Shown here piece by piece: positions 30,933 through 40,250 of a stretch of DNA of 64,000 nt (position 1 is its first letter; each line of letters opens with the position of its first letter). The notes below the pieces were generated by a model. It had not been told where the DNA came from. It saw nothing but the letters and a program-made list of their open reading frames with translations, and ran no database searches. The position numbers were made by a program, and so were the translations under genes. Source of the DNA: Spirochaetia bacterium (GTDB lineage: Bacteria; Spirochaetota; Spirochaetia; Treponematales; Treponemataceae); contig JALELH010000066.1 in the NCBI GenBank assembly GCA_022768865.1, positions 1 through 64,000 on the forward strand, given 5' to 3'.

Positions 30933-31649
30933 TTATTTTTTAGAAGTCTTCTTTGCTGAACCAGCACTTCTTGTCGAAGTTTTTACGGCTGTTTTTTTAT
31001 CAGTCTTTTTATCAGAAGTTTTTACTGCAGTTGTAATTGCTTTTGATGATGCCTTTGCTTTTGTACCTTTTTCAACAGAAGCATTTTTTCTGGGCCTGCC
31101 GCCTTTTTTGCCATTTTCTCTTGCGGCAGCGGCTTTTTTTTCTGATTTTACTTTTCCAAGGATTTTTCCTGCGTTTGTTAAGGGCAGTGGAATTTCTTTT
31201 GTCTGCCATTCCTTTATGATTTTCTTCTGATTTTTTTTGAGTTCTGTAAGCTGGCGTATTGATTCATAGGCTGAATCAATTCTTTGTTTCACGTTGTCTG
31301 TAAAAATCTTTTCAGGAATAGAAGAAACACGGTCTTCAAGCATATTGATTAGATCAAGGATTTCTGCTGCAGCAAGGGCAATATCGTTTGCAATATCAGT
31401 AATGTCCATTTCCTTAACGGATTCATTTCTGAAATTGCGGAGTGCATCAATTATAAGTTTGTCTTTTACGGTAAGCTCCAATGGTCCGTCATGAAATTCT
31501 GATCCCAGCAGGAAAAGAGAAATATTTGAATCCAGCATGTTAAGGTCAAAGATTTTTGCAGAATCAGGTTTTGGTGAAAGATTCATTTCATTGATTTTTT
31601 GTTCAATATATTTCTGAAGTTCAATTATTTCTTTTTTTTCAACTATCAT
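30933..31649 (-). CDS. Protein with Lys/Ala-rich AT-hook/histone-H1-like tail
   Basis: 238 residues. The N-terminal ~165 residues are helical and acidic-to-neutral (IIELQKYIEQKINEMNLSPK, DALRNFRNESVKEMDITDIANDI, heptad-like leucines). The tail holds ENGKKGGRPRKN, an AT-hook-type GRPRK core, then ~50 residues rich in Lys, Ala, Ser and Thr (KAKASSKAITTAVKTSDKK...). This suggests nucleoid or DNA binding by the tail. No known family recognised for the N-terminus. Promoter TTGACC-17-TTTAAT ends 7 nt before the ATG, with no Shine-Dalgarno. Confidence 0.8.
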   Translation of the reverse strand: MIVEKKEIIELQKYIEQKINEMNLSPKPDSAKIFDLNMLDSNISLFLLGSEFHDGPLELTVKDKLIIDALRNFRNESVKEMDITDIANDIALAAAEILDLINMLEDRVSSIPEKIFTDNVKQRIDSAYESIRQLTELKKNQKKIIKEWQTKEIPLPLTNAGKILGKVKSEKKAAAARENGKKGGRPRKNASVEKGTKAKASSKAITTAVKTSDKKTDKKTAVKTSTRSAGSAKKTSKK

Positions 31650-31656
31650 GAGTTAA

Positions 31657-31685
31657 ATTAAAGTATAATTGATTAAGTTGGTCAA
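31657..31685 (-). promoter_or_regulatory. Promoter with -10 seven nt before the start
   Basis: On the minus strand TTGACC (31680-31685), 17-nt spacer, TTTAAT (31657-31662), then 7 nt to the ATG at 31649. Predicts a leaderless transcript. Confidence 0.6.
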
Positions 31686-31704
31686 CGGGGGAAAACCGCC
31701 GAAA

Positions 31705-31823
31705 GATTAGCTCTTTAAAACTTTAAAGTCATGTAACTTTCGGCGCACGAATTGCATTCGCAATTCGAGTAAAGGTCAAGATGGGATTAGCTCTTTAAAG
31801 CTTAAAAGCCATGTAACTTTCGG
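31705..31823. repeat. 39-bp direct repeat with an intervening hairpin
   Basis: Units at 31705-31743 and 31785-31823 start GATTAGCTCTTTAAA and end CATGTAACTTTCGG; 36 of 39 positions are identical. Between them CGAATTGC-ATTC-GCAATTCG forms a hairpin. Noncoding spacer between two minus-strand genes. Confidence 0.8.
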
Positions 31824-31866
31824 AACATGAAATACCGCAAAAAACAATTGCGCTTTAATTATTTTC

Positions 31867-33117
31867 TTAATTCTTTTCAATCCAGTTTCTTATTTCTGCT
31901 GCAAATTCTTCTTTTTTGCTGTCGTTGTCAAAGGCAGCATGTCCTAAAGAAACTGATGGGGTTGAAGTGGCCGCAATCCAGAATCTTAAATCGTCGCTTT
32001 GCATATCCGGAATTTTGCAGTTGGCAAGAAATGGTGCAAGTCCTGTTTTAAAGGCAAGGGTTTCCTGAGCTTCTTCCTTTAAAAGAAAATTCACAGAATC
32101 TTTTGCATTCTTTTTAGAAGACATGGAAATCATTGAAACAGAATCTATTATGGCAGACCTGGTGTTTAAAGGCCTCATGGAAGGATAGTAAAAATTTGTT
32201 TCATTGGTAAAAATTGGCAAAGATGTAAGTGTCTTTGCTATGTCATTGGAAAGTTTTCTATGTTCAGAAAGTGGCATAAAAATTATTCCGGTTTTATATT
32301 GCCGTACAACGTCAAGGAAATCTTTGCTGTTCATTTTTAGAAAATCTTTTTTTAAAAGTTCCTTGTTCTTCCAGCCTGCAATTCTCTTCAGAGCATCATG
32401 GAAAGATTCATCTTCGGAAATCAGTTTTTCAAAAAGTTCTTGCTGTGAACCACTGTGACTTTTTATTTTTTCTATAATTGAATTATATTTTTCTTTACCG
32501 TCAAAAGATTCTACAATAATGCCAGTTACGGCAAGAAGTGTATCAGAATTCCCGCCGGCAAAAGAAATTGGAGAAACTGCACTTTTACACTTTGACGCAA
32601 AATTTTCTATGTTGTTCCATGAATTTATCAAAGATGTTTTAGTTTCAACTAAAGATGGAATTGAAATAAGCATCTCGTATCCATCGAAAAATAATGGAAT
32701 CTGTGAAATCTTTTCTTTACTTGAGCTTTTTGTTTCCATTGTAAAATTTGCAACAGATATGGAAGTTCCTTCAAGCATGGAAAGATTAAAAAGAACCTCA
32801 GGCTTATTTTTTTCTGGAATACTTTCAACTGCTTTGTCTGCGGCTAGTCCCATTGACGTAAAAAGAATGTCCGCTTTTCTTGCCTGAGAAATTAAATTAA
32901 TTTCATCATTAAATTCAATAAATTTATATGGCTTATCTTCTTTTTTGAAGTTTTCTTCGACTAACGTTCTAATAATTTTCCCCTGATCTTCCGGCACTCT
33001 GTAGAAAGCAAACTTAATTGTTTTAGATTTATGAATTAAAATTGCAGTGAAAATAATACCTGCAGCAAGCAGGCAAAAAATGCTGATAATGATGATTGTT
33101 TTTTTATTAAGCTTCAT
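31867..33117 (-). CDS. Membrane-anchored extracellular solute-binding-like protein
   Basis: 416 residues. An N-terminal hydrophobic segment (IIIISIFCLLAAGIIFTAILI, about 8-28) with no lipobox acts as signal or anchor. The mature part resembles type-1 extracellular solute-binding proteins of ABC sugar importers (ADILFTSMGLAADKAVES, PLFFDGYEMLISIPSLVETKTSLINSW, FAGGNSDTLLAVTGIIVESF, and the C-terminal SVNFLLKEEAQETLAFKTGLAPF). No permease or ATPase is adjacent. Start ATG with AGGAAA upstream. Ligand unknown; it is next to an alpha-toroid glycosidase gene, so a carbohydrate is plausible (inference). Confidence 0.75.
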   Translation of the reverse strand: MKLNKKTIIIISIFCLLAAGIIFTAILIHKSKTIKFAFYRVPEDQGKIIRTLVEENFKKEDKPYKFIEFNDEINLISQARKADILFTSMGLAADKAVESIPEKNKPEVLFNLSMLEGTSISVANFTMETKSSSKEKISQIPLFFDGYEMLISIPSLVETKTSLINSWNNIENFASKCKSAVSPISFAGGNSDTLLAVTGIIVESFDGKEKYNSIIEKIKSHSGSQQELFEKLISEDESFHDALKRIAGWKNKELLKKDFLKMNSKDFLDVVRQYKTGIIFMPLSEHRKLSNDIAKTLTSLPIFTNETNFYYPSMRPLNTRSAIIDSVSMISMSSKKNAKDSVNFLLKEEAQETLAFKTGLAPFLANCKIPDMQSDDLRFWIAATSTPSVSLGHAAFDNDSKKEEFAAEIRNWIEKN

Positions 33118-33196
33118 AAGGTTTCCTAATGTCTTTATTACTATAAGATCGGCATCTTATTTGGTTTTCTTGAACTTGCTTTTATTTTGAAAGACA

Positions 33197-33227
33197 TAAA
33201 AAAATCCCCGCAGCTAAACTACGGGGA
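33197..33227 (-). terminator. Intrinsic terminator after the glycosidase gene
   Basis: On the minus strand ATCCCCG pairs with CGGGGAT and is followed by TTTTTTTATG. It separates the glycosidase gene from the solute-binding gene. Confidence 0.85.
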
Positions 33228-33240
33228 TAAGCAGCAATAA

Positions 33241-34671
33241 TTAAAGCTTGTCTATAAGCATTGAACATTTCCCGCTTGGGATTGGAAGTGTTTTTTTCTT
33301 CTGATCCAGGATGTTGATTGTAAAATAATAAAGCTTTTCGCTTTCCATTTGAATTTCCCATCCGCGTTTGCTCTTGTTACTTAAAATTGTAATAAGATTA
33401 CGCTTTAGAGAAAGCTTTTCAATTCCCATAATTTCAAGGTTAGGAATAATCCAGTCAACGGTTTTGCGCGGAAGGCTGATATTTAAACCTATAACATTTT
33501 CTATCATAAGGGCAACTGTAGAAAGTCCTGTAAAATGAAGGAATTTTTTTCTTGGAAATTCTTTTTCGCTGCGGCATGAAGCAGGACCATATTCATTTGG
33601 CTTGTATGCTTCATATAAATCGCCTTTCTGCTTTGTGCTGGCAGGACTTAAGCCTTCAAGAATGTAATACAAATGGCGGATTGCACATTCCCTGGCAAAA
33701 GCATAGCGCTGATATTTTTCAAGACCCTTAATTACCATGAAGTTAAAAGGTGCAAGAACTGAACCTTTAAATCCTTCTCCGTTTTCTTTAAAGTCAGGAC
33801 TATCTGCACTTAACGTCGGGAACGGATTGTCTGTTCCGAATGTTTTAGGATTTGTAAGGTGAGCAATAAGCGTGTCTGCCCTGTCTGCATTTGGAAGCTC
33901 AGCTAGCAACGGCCAGAATCCGGCAATAGTTTTCTGCGGAAGTCTCTGTTCATTTTTATCAAGGTCGTGGTAGAATCCAGTTTCACTATCCCACATTAAA
34001 CCGTTAATTCTTGTCTTAAGGCTGAAATACTGTTTTTTATACTGAAAACTCAGGTCCTTGTCGTTAAGAATATCGCCAAGGGCAGACATGTGTGCTACGT
34101 TAATTGCAACACAGCAGTTAAAGTCTACAGGATAATAGCAACCTTTGCGCGGAGAATTGAACATTGTAGATGCTTCGTGTGGTGCTGCGTAAAGTCCGTT
34201 TGGCTGCTTGAAATTTTCATCCAGCCAGTTCATATACTTCTGAAGGACTGGCATTATTTCTTTGATGCGGCGCTTATTTGCACTTTTGTGGTAAAGATTA
34301 AATTCTGCCCATGCAAACAAAGGAAGGCCAACACCCTCAGGATTTTTTTTGTCTATTATCGGCTTATTTGTCTTAATGTCATACTTCCATCTGATTGCGC
34401 CATTTTCTTCCTGACGTTCATAAAAGTAATCGATGTTTTTGCTTGCCGGGTAATTGCGGTTGGAGTAAACAAGAAAAAATGAAGAGAATATGGATTCTGT
34501 CTGGTCCAGAACATATTTATCATCTACAGGATAAACAAAATATCCTTCAGAATCTTTTTCGTCTGTTTCCGGGTTTATCCAATATTCAGAAAGCCAGTTC
34601 CATGTTTTATCATATATATCTACGAAATCCTGATCGTAAAAATGAATTTTTGGAAAGTCACGCTTATTCAC
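33241..34671 (-). CDS. (alpha/alpha)6-barrel glycosidase, GH63/MGH-like
   Basis: 476 residues. Pattern of the GH37/GH63/mannosylglycerate-hydrolase-like clan: YVLDQTESIFSSFFLVYSN, FYERQEENGAIRWKYD, PLFAWAEFNLY, GLYAAPHEASTM, VDFNCCVAINVAHMSALG, LMWDSETGFYHDLDKN, TIAGFWPLLAELPN and a late GDLYEAYKPNEYGPAS. These enzymes invert alpha-glycosidic bonds. The start is GTG at 34669-34671, with AGGAG 7 nt upstream; the track-free alternatives lack a ribosome site. No signal peptide, so cytoplasmic. A TATAAT at 34708-34713 on the minus strand is the likely -10. Substrate undetermined. Confidence 0.8.
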   Translation of the reverse strand: MNKRDFPKIHFYDQDFVDIYDKTWNWLSEYWINPETDEKDSEGYFVYPVDDKYVLDQTESIFSSFFLVYSNRNYPASKNIDYFYERQEENGAIRWKYDIKTNKPIIDKKNPEGVGLPLFAWAEFNLYHKSANKRRIKEIMPVLQKYMNWLDENFKQPNGLYAAPHEASTMFNSPRKGCYYPVDFNCCVAINVAHMSALGDILNDKDLSFQYKKQYFSLKTRINGLMWDSETGFYHDLDKNEQRLPQKTIAGFWPLLAELPNADRADTLIAHLTNPKTFGTDNPFPTLSADSPDFKENGEGFKGSVLAPFNFMVIKGLEKYQRYAFARECAIRHLYYILEGLSPASTKQKGDLYEAYKPNEYGPASCRSEKEFPRKKFLHFTGLSTVALMIENVIGLNISLPRKTVDWIIPNLEIMGIEKLSLKRNLITILSNKSKRGWEIQMESEKLYYFTINILDQKKKTLPIPSGKCSMLIDKL

Positions 34672-34826
34672 AATTACTCCTATCCATCAACAATTAACGG
34701 TTCTAATATTATAGCATAAAAAAAAGCAAAATGTTTATTTTTTATAAAAAAAATTGCGAAATTTTGATTTTTTTTCTCTGAATTTGCACTTTTTTGCTTG
34801 ACATTACTTAGAAAAATAGTGTTTTA

Positions 34827-34852
34827 ACCGGCAAAATAAAAAATATGCCGGT
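34827..34852 (-). terminator. Weak terminator-like hairpin
   Basis: ACCGGC/GCCGGT stem with a T-rich loop follows the membrane-anchored unknown gene on the minus strand; only a short T tract follows. Confidence 0.4.
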
Positions 34853-34858
34853 ATACAG

Positions 34859-36769
34859 CTATTCAGCAAAAGTATTTGCAGTGGAATTTGTCAAAGTATC
34901 TGGTGTCTCTGCACTTGTCGTGTTTATTGATGAAGCGGATTCTCCTGTTGCAGTATCTTCAACAGGAACAGTTTCCGGTTTTTGTTCAACTTTTGGTGGT
35001 TTTGGAAGTTCCGGAATTTTAGTAGCCGTAGTTTCAAAATTACGTTCACCGTCAAAGAAAAGGCGTATAAGTTCAATTTTAGATTTATGACGGCTTTTGA
35101 TAAGAAGGGATCTGCTGTTCTGCTGGTAAACATAGCCTGATGAATTATATGTTTCAAAACGCGGATCGGTTCTGAACATTTGTCCCTGGATTTCAATTTT
35201 CCCATTAAAGCTTGGAATGCCACTGAATATCATATAATGAGTAAGATTCAGCGGGAAGTCAATAAAGATATTTGCTGTTGATGCAGGTTTATGAGCGTAT
35301 ACAACGGATTTTGCACAGGTCCAGACCCATGCACACGTGTCACCATAATAGCCAAGTATTTCTGTGTGTGGTATAAAATGATTTTCAGATGCCATTATAG
35401 GATATAGTTCAGCTAAAGTCCTTAGTTCAACTTCCTGTTTATTCAATGCTGAATAAATTGCAAGGCAGCCGGCTTTTATGCAAGGTTCGTCATTTTTAAG
35501 TTTACCATACATAACAAGGGCATTTCCAACAGCAACTGACTGCTCAATAGCAAGTGCTGATTCATCTTCTTCACGGAATGTAAGAAGTCCGTTTTCAAGT
35601 TTGCAGCTTTTTCTGATTTTTTCAATGCAGTTTTTCAGAACCGGTTCAAGAATTGATGCCAGATTTTCATCCCTGACATAGAGTTTTAAATAGACATTTA
35701 AAACTCCGCTTGCCTGATAAACAGAGAGATTTGAATCAGAACGTGGAACAGCAAGCAGTTCTTTTATTTTCTGAGTATTCTTTTCGCGCAAAATATAATC
35801 AGAAATTCCTTCAACATTAAATACATCAAGGGATTTAGACTCAACAAGTGACTTGTATTTTTCATTCTGAATGGCAAGGCTTCTGTACATTACCGAAAGA
35901 TTATCGAAGAAAGGTGCCGTAATATAAGAACGCTTGTTTCCTTTTTTAAATGAATCAGGAACGGAATCAATTGCCTGGTTGTATTTTCCCAGAGATGAAA
36001 GTTCAGCTACATAATATGCAATTTCATTTTCTGAAAGGGAATCAGCTTTTGCGGATGTAAGCATGGCCTGAACTTTAGAAACAAGGCTGGCCCTGAGTTT
36101 TTCGTAAAGTGTTGCAACTGCAGTTTCAGTGGCACCTTCAAATCCGTCGGCTTGGTCAAATTCAAACTGCTTGCTTGCTTCGTAAGTGGCAAACCTTGCA
36201 ATGGATTCTTTGTTTTTCAGCACAAGTCTTTCATTCTCAAAATCCGGTGCAGTAAAAATAAATTCGCCGGTTTTTGAAGTCAAAAGGAAAGAAGATTTTC
36301 CCTGAACTTTTTCTGAAGTATACTGATGGGAAATTTTAAATGGAACATAAATTTCTTTGTAACCTGCAGAAATATGTGTGGTAACTGTAAAGTCTGTAAA
36401 TCCGTCTTCTTTAGTTTCTCCGCGGAATTCAATTGTTGAGCCCTCCTTGAAAACAAAGCTGACTGAATTTGCAGAGTTATCGGAATATGAGTCAAGAATA
36501 AGTCCTATCTGATTTCCATTTCTGTCGACTGCCTTTACGGGATTTTTTTCGTCAACGTTAAATGTAATTCCTTTAAAAGAAACAGAAAAACGGTTTTTAA
36601 GCTTTATTTCATCAGTTTCTGTTTTTGTCTGGGAAACTGAGTAGCTCAGTTCTCCAAAAGATTTTGAAATAACAGATTCACTCTTAAATTGAACTACGAA
36701 AATGCCGACAATAATTATGATATAGAGGACTGTCAGTCCTAAAAACTTTCTTAACGGATGTTTGTACAT
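34859..36769 (-). CDS. Large membrane-anchored protein of unknown function
   Basis: 636 residues. One N-terminal transmembrane helix (LGLTVLYIIIIVGIFVVQF, about 10-28) and a large exported domain. Residues ~50-160 look like a beta sandwich (FSVSFKGITFNVDEKNPVKAVD, SVSFVFKEGSTIEFRG, YKEIYVPFKISHQYT). The middle is helical, possibly alpha-toroid (GVLNVYLKLYVRDENLASILEPV, VGNALVMYGKLKNDEPCIKAGCLAIYSAL, GYYGDTCAWVWTCAKSV). The C-terminus is a Pro/Thr/Ser-rich tail (KIPELPKPPKVEQKPE). Divergent from the TPR lipoprotein gene with only ~50 bp between starts. I recognise no family. Confidence 0.8.
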   Translation of the reverse strand: MYKHPLRKFLGLTVLYIIIIVGIFVVQFKSESVISKSFGELSYSVSQTKTETDEIKLKNRFSVSFKGITFNVDEKNPVKAVDRNGNQIGLILDSYSDNSANSVSFVFKEGSTIEFRGETKEDGFTDFTVTTHISAGYKEIYVPFKISHQYTSEKVQGKSSFLLTSKTGEFIFTAPDFENERLVLKNKESIARFATYEASKQFEFDQADGFEGATETAVATLYEKLRASLVSKVQAMLTSAKADSLSENEIAYYVAELSSLGKYNQAIDSVPDSFKKGNKRSYITAPFFDNLSVMYRSLAIQNEKYKSLVESKSLDVFNVEGISDYILREKNTQKIKELLAVPRSDSNLSVYQASGVLNVYLKLYVRDENLASILEPVLKNCIEKIRKSCKLENGLLTFREEDESALAIEQSVAVGNALVMYGKLKNDEPCIKAGCLAIYSALNKQEVELRTLAELYPIMASENHFIPHTEILGYYGDTCAWVWTCAKSVVYAHKPASTANIFIDFPLNLTHYMIFSGIPSFNGKIEIQGQMFRTDPRFETYNSSGYVYQQNSRSLLIKSRHKSKIELIRLFFDGERNFETTATKIPELPKPPKVEQKPETVPVEDTATGESASSINTTSAETPDTLTNSTANTFAE

Positions 36770-36821
36770 ATTCGAAAAGTTTATATTTTATAGACTTAAA
36801 ATTCAATATAAGTGGTGTATT

Positions 36822-38309
36822 ATGAAAAAATCGTCAAACGGAACTTATGTGGAGCTTACATTTGCTTTCATTCTTGTTTGTGTTGTTTCTGTAATTTTAA
36901 GCATTGGATTTTCTTCCTGCGGTTCAACGCCTTCTTCTGATGTTGCAAAAAATGACGTGACAGAAAATCAGGTTTCAGTAGAAAAAGAACAGCCGGAAAA
37001 ACCTGAGAAAAAAGCAAAAAAAGAATATGGCAAAGTTGATTTTGTGTCTGATCTTCAGCGAACCCTTGAGTCAGATGGACCTGATGCTGCCCTTGTTTTT
37101 TTTGATGAAAAAATTCCTGCAAAACTTAAAGATGATTTTGACCTGAAGTTTTTAAAAGCTGCAATTTTTGTAAGCGGAAACAAACTTGATGAAGCTGAAT
37201 ATCTTTGCAATGAACTTTCAGCAATAGAACCTGAAAATCAGGATGTAATTGGTCTTGCGGCAGCTATTGCAAAAATGCGTGGTAATAGTTTAGAAAAAAC
37301 ACAGAAAATGAAGGAGCTTCTTGCAAAAGATCCTTACAGTCCTGTTGCCAATGTGGAACTTGGAACAGACCAGCTTCTTAAAAAAAACTATAAGCAGGCA
37401 AAAAATTATTATATCAAGGCCCTTGCCCGGGATTCAAAAAATGAAGATGCACTTCTTGGAAAAGGTCAGTGTGAATATTATCTTGAACGTGACGATGAAG
37501 CAAAAGAAGTATTCAATAAATTAATTGAAGTCAATCCCTATAATATTGAAGGATATCTTTATCTTGGAAAACTGGCTTTTGCCAATGACGAATACAAAGT
37601 TGCATCAGACAATGCGAAAAAGGCACTGGAACTTGCTCCGGATAATTATGAATGCAACATGGATTACGGAATGTATGAAAGATACCTTGGCCATTTTGAA
37701 AATTCCATTGAAGCCTGGACTAAAGCAATCAGCATAGAGCCTGAATATTTCCTTGCCTACGCATATCGTGCAGGGCTTTATGATGAGCTTGAAAGATTTG
37801 ATGAAGCAATTAATGATTACTTAATGGTAATAAAGCTTAATCCTCAATATTACTATGCCTATGAAAGTATTGGAATTCTTGGCCTGCACCAAAAAAACTG
37901 GCAAACAGCAAGAGAAGCTTTTATGAAATGCTTTGAAAAAAATAAGACAAATGTTTCTTATCCTTTAATGATTACTTATTGTTATTATATGGAAAAAAAT
38001 AATGTTGAAGCCAAGAATTTCAGTAATCAGGTTTTGCGTAAAATGGATAGAAATTCAATTGAATATTCAATGCTTCGTGTTTTTCATGACAGGGCAGGAG
38101 AAAAACCTTTGAGGCAAAGGATTGGAAATATGACCAATAGAAATCAGCAGGGAAAAATGTATTACTATCTTGGTTTGTTCTATGATATGTTTGGTGCAGA
38201 AGAAGGCGCAAAAGAATATTATGCAAAAGTAGTTTCCATGAATACACCTATGTTCTTTGAATACCGACTTGCAGAATGGCGTGTAAATGACAAAAAAACA
38301 GGAAACTAA
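36822..38309 (+). CDS. TPR-repeat lipoprotein
   Basis: 495 residues. Signal segment with lipobox GFSSC near residue 33, then an acidic/Lys linker (VEKEQPEKPEKKAKKEYG), then eight or so TPRs (SPVANVELGTDQLLKKNYKQAKNYYIKAL, ALLGKGQCEYYLERDDEAKEVFNKLI, GYLYLGKLAFANDEYKVASDNAKKAL, FLAYAYRAGLYDELERFDEAINDYLMVI). Likely an envelope protein-protein interaction scaffold. The start at 36822 was chosen because upstream codons do not make a signal peptide. No clear Shine-Dalgarno. It heads a co-oriented run of four genes. Confidence 0.85.
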   Translation: MKKSSNGTYVELTFAFILVCVVSVILSIGFSSCGSTPSSDVAKNDVTENQVSVEKEQPEKPEKKAKKEYGKVDFVSDLQRTLESDGPDAALVFFDEKIPAKLKDDFDLKFLKAAIFVSGNKLDEAEYLCNELSAIEPENQDVIGLAAAIAKMRGNSLEKTQKMKELLAKDPYSPVANVELGTDQLLKKNYKQAKNYYIKALARDSKNEDALLGKGQCEYYLERDDEAKEVFNKLIEVNPYNIEGYLYLGKLAFANDEYKVASDNAKKALELAPDNYECNMDYGMYERYLGHFENSIEAWTKAISIEPEYFLAYAYRAGLYDELERFDEAINDYLMVIKLNPQYYYAYESIGILGLHQKNWQTAREAFMKCFEKNKTNVSYPLMITYCYYMEKNNVEAKNFSNQVLRKMDRNSIEYSMLRVFHDRAGEKPLRQRIGNMTNRNQQGKMYYYLGLFYDMFGAEEGAKEYYAKVVSMNTPMFFEYRLAEWRVNDKKTGN

Positions 38310-38318
38310 GGATTTAAG

Positions 38319-39515
38319 ATGAATTGTCAGACGCAGGAAAAAATTGAAGTGAATGGAAAAGAATTCATTCTCCTTGGAACTGCTCATGTTTCAGAAGCAA
38401 GCATTAAAGAAGTTGAACAGGTAATAGAAGAACAGGCTCCAGATGTAATTGCAGTTGAACTTGATGAAACTCGTTATGAAAGCATAGTAGATCCTGAAAG
38501 CTGGAAAGATATGGACATTGTTAAAGTCCTGCATGAAAAACAGGGTTTTCTTCTTCTTTCAAATGTGGTGCTTTCTAATTATCAGAAAAAAATGGGAAGT
38601 AAATCTTCTGTAAAGCCTGGGGAAGAAATGGCGGATGCCCTTAGAATTGCAAAAGAAAAAGGCATTGAACATGTTCTTGCAGACAGGTCTCTTTCCGTGA
38701 CCATGAGGCGTGCCTGGGCAAAGACACCTGCGGCTGAACGTTTAAGGCTTCTTTCTTTTTTATGCACTTCGGCATTTTCTGATGAAGTCATGTCTAATGA
38801 AGAAATAGAAAACTTAAAGCAGGAAAATGAAATGGATAAAATGTTTTCTGAAATTTCATCCGTTCTTCCTGTTACTAAAAAAATTTTCATCGATGAGCGT
38901 GACAGATATATCGCTTCAAAAATATGGGAATGTAAAGGAAAGAAAATTCTTGCAGTCATTGGTGTAGGTCACATGCATGGGGTAAAAAGCTATCTTGAAA
39001 AAATTGCCGAAGATGAAATCAGTTCTGATGTTTCGGATATAGAGGAAGTTCCTGCAAAAAGTAAAAAAGCAAAAATTCTTTCTTGGACTATTCCGGCTTT
39101 AATTGTTGCACTTATTGCAGCGGGTTTTGTAATTGGCGGAAAAGAAAAGGGTGCTGAACTTTTAAGCAAGTGGGTTTTATGGAATGGAATTCTTGCTGGA
39201 ATTGGCGCAATTATTGGCGGTGCCCATATTATAACTGTGCTGGTTTCAATTCTTGGTGCACCTTTAACGTCCTTGTGTCCTTTTATTGGTATTGGATTTG
39301 TTGCTGGTGCTGTTCAGTCCTTCGTTAAAAAACCAACAGTAAAAGATATAGAAAATTTACAGAATGATTCTTCTTCCATAAGGGGTTTTTACAGAAACAG
39401 AGTTCTCAGGATTCTTTTGATTTTCTTTTTGTCTTCAATTGGAAGCAGCATAGGAACTTTTGCAGGTGGTGCAAGTTTTGTTTCTATATTTTCAAGGATT
39501 TTTAAAGGACAGTAG
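38319..39515 (+). CDS. TraB/TIKI-superfamily membrane protein
   Basis: 398 residues. N-terminal ~235 residues are a TraB-type domain: FILLGTAHVSEASIKEVEQVI (GxxH motif) and ILAVIGVGHMHGVKSYL (second GxxH), with VIAVELDETRYES between. These are the presumed metal-binding motifs of the TIKI/TraB superfamily. The C-terminal ~145 residues contain four to five membrane helices (ILSWTIPALIVALIAAGFVIG, ILAGIGAIIGGAHIITVLVSIL). Archaea and some bacteria have the same two-part layout. Activity is unknown; some relatives are peptidases. AAGGAT ribosome site. Confidence 0.88.
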   Translation: MNCQTQEKIEVNGKEFILLGTAHVSEASIKEVEQVIEEQAPDVIAVELDETRYESIVDPESWKDMDIVKVLHEKQGFLLLSNVVLSNYQKKMGSKSSVKPGEEMADALRIAKEKGIEHVLADRSLSVTMRRAWAKTPAAERLRLLSFLCTSAFSDEVMSNEEIENLKQENEMDKMFSEISSVLPVTKKIFIDERDRYIASKIWECKGKKILAVIGVGHMHGVKSYLEKIAEDEISSDVSDIEEVPAKSKKAKILSWTIPALIVALIAAGFVIGGKEKGAELLSKWVLWNGILAGIGAIIGGAHIITVLVSILGAPLTSLCPFIGIGFVAGAVQSFVKKPTVKDIENLQNDSSSIRGFYRNRVLRILLIFFLSSIGSSIGTFAGGASFVSIFSRIFKGQ

Positions 39516-39524
39516 AAATTATTT

Positions 39525-40247
39525 ATGAGCGAACTAAAACCTGCACTATATCTGATTCCAAATACTCTTGGTGAAACAACTTATGAAAAGGTTCTGCCAG
39601 ATTACAATAGAGAAGTTCTGCGTGGTATAAAACATTTTATTGTTGAAAGCCGGCGTGAAGCAATCCGTTTTATTAAACTTGCAGATTCAGAAATTGATGT
39701 TGATTCTCTTTTTTTTACTGAACTTAATGAACATACTGATTTAAAAACAATCGGTAAAATCCTGGAACCTCTGGAAAAACAAAAGCTTCCTATGGGAATT
39801 ATTTCTGATGCCGGTTGTCCTGCTGTTGCTGATCCTGGTGCTGCTGCCGTGGAAATGGCTCAGAAAAAAAATCTCTGCGTAGTTCCCCTTGCAGGACCTT
39901 CATCCATGATTATGGCTGTAATGGTAAGCGGATTTAATGGTCAGAGTTTTTCTTTTAATGGTTACCTGCCTGTTAAACCCAATGAACGTGTTGCAAAACT
40001 TCATCAATTGGAAAACCGGGCATATAAGGAAGATCAGACCCAGCTTTTTATAGAAGCACCTTACCGTAATCTAAAAATGCTTGAAACAATTACAAAAAGT
40101 TTAAGAAAAGAAACACGTGTATGTATTGCAGCAGGCATGACTACTAAAGATGAATTTATAAAAACTTTATCTGTTGAACAGTGGAAAAAAACAGGAGAGC
40201 CGCCTATTCAAAAAATGCCGGCAATATTTTTAATTTATAAAGGTTAA
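39525..40247 (+). CDS. RsmI-like tetrapyrrole-methylase-fold SAM methyltransferase
   Basis: 240 residues of the uroporphyrin-III C-/precorrin-methyltransferase fold. Seen: LYLIPNTLGE at the N-terminus, MGIISDAGCPAVADPG (the SAM-loop motif shared with RsmI), PLAGPSSMIMAVMVSGFNGQSFSFNGYLPVK and QLFIEAPYRNLKMLE. It differs from RsmI by a shorter C-terminus and a different start. Substrate may be rRNA or something else. Follows the TraB-like gene by 9 nt and precedes the kinase-like gene by 3 nt. Confidence 0.85.
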   Translation: MSELKPALYLIPNTLGETTYEKVLPDYNREVLRGIKHFIVESRREAIRFIKLADSEIDVDSLFFTELNEHTDLKTIGKILEPLEKQKLPMGIISDAGCPAVADPGAAAVEMAQKKNLCVVPLAGPSSMIMAVMVSGFNGQSFSFNGYLPVKPNERVAKLHQLENRAYKEDQTQLFIEAPYRNLKMLETITKSLRKETRVCIAAGMTTKDEFIKTLSVEQWKKTGEPPIQKMPAIFLIYKG

Positions 40248-40250
40248 AAA

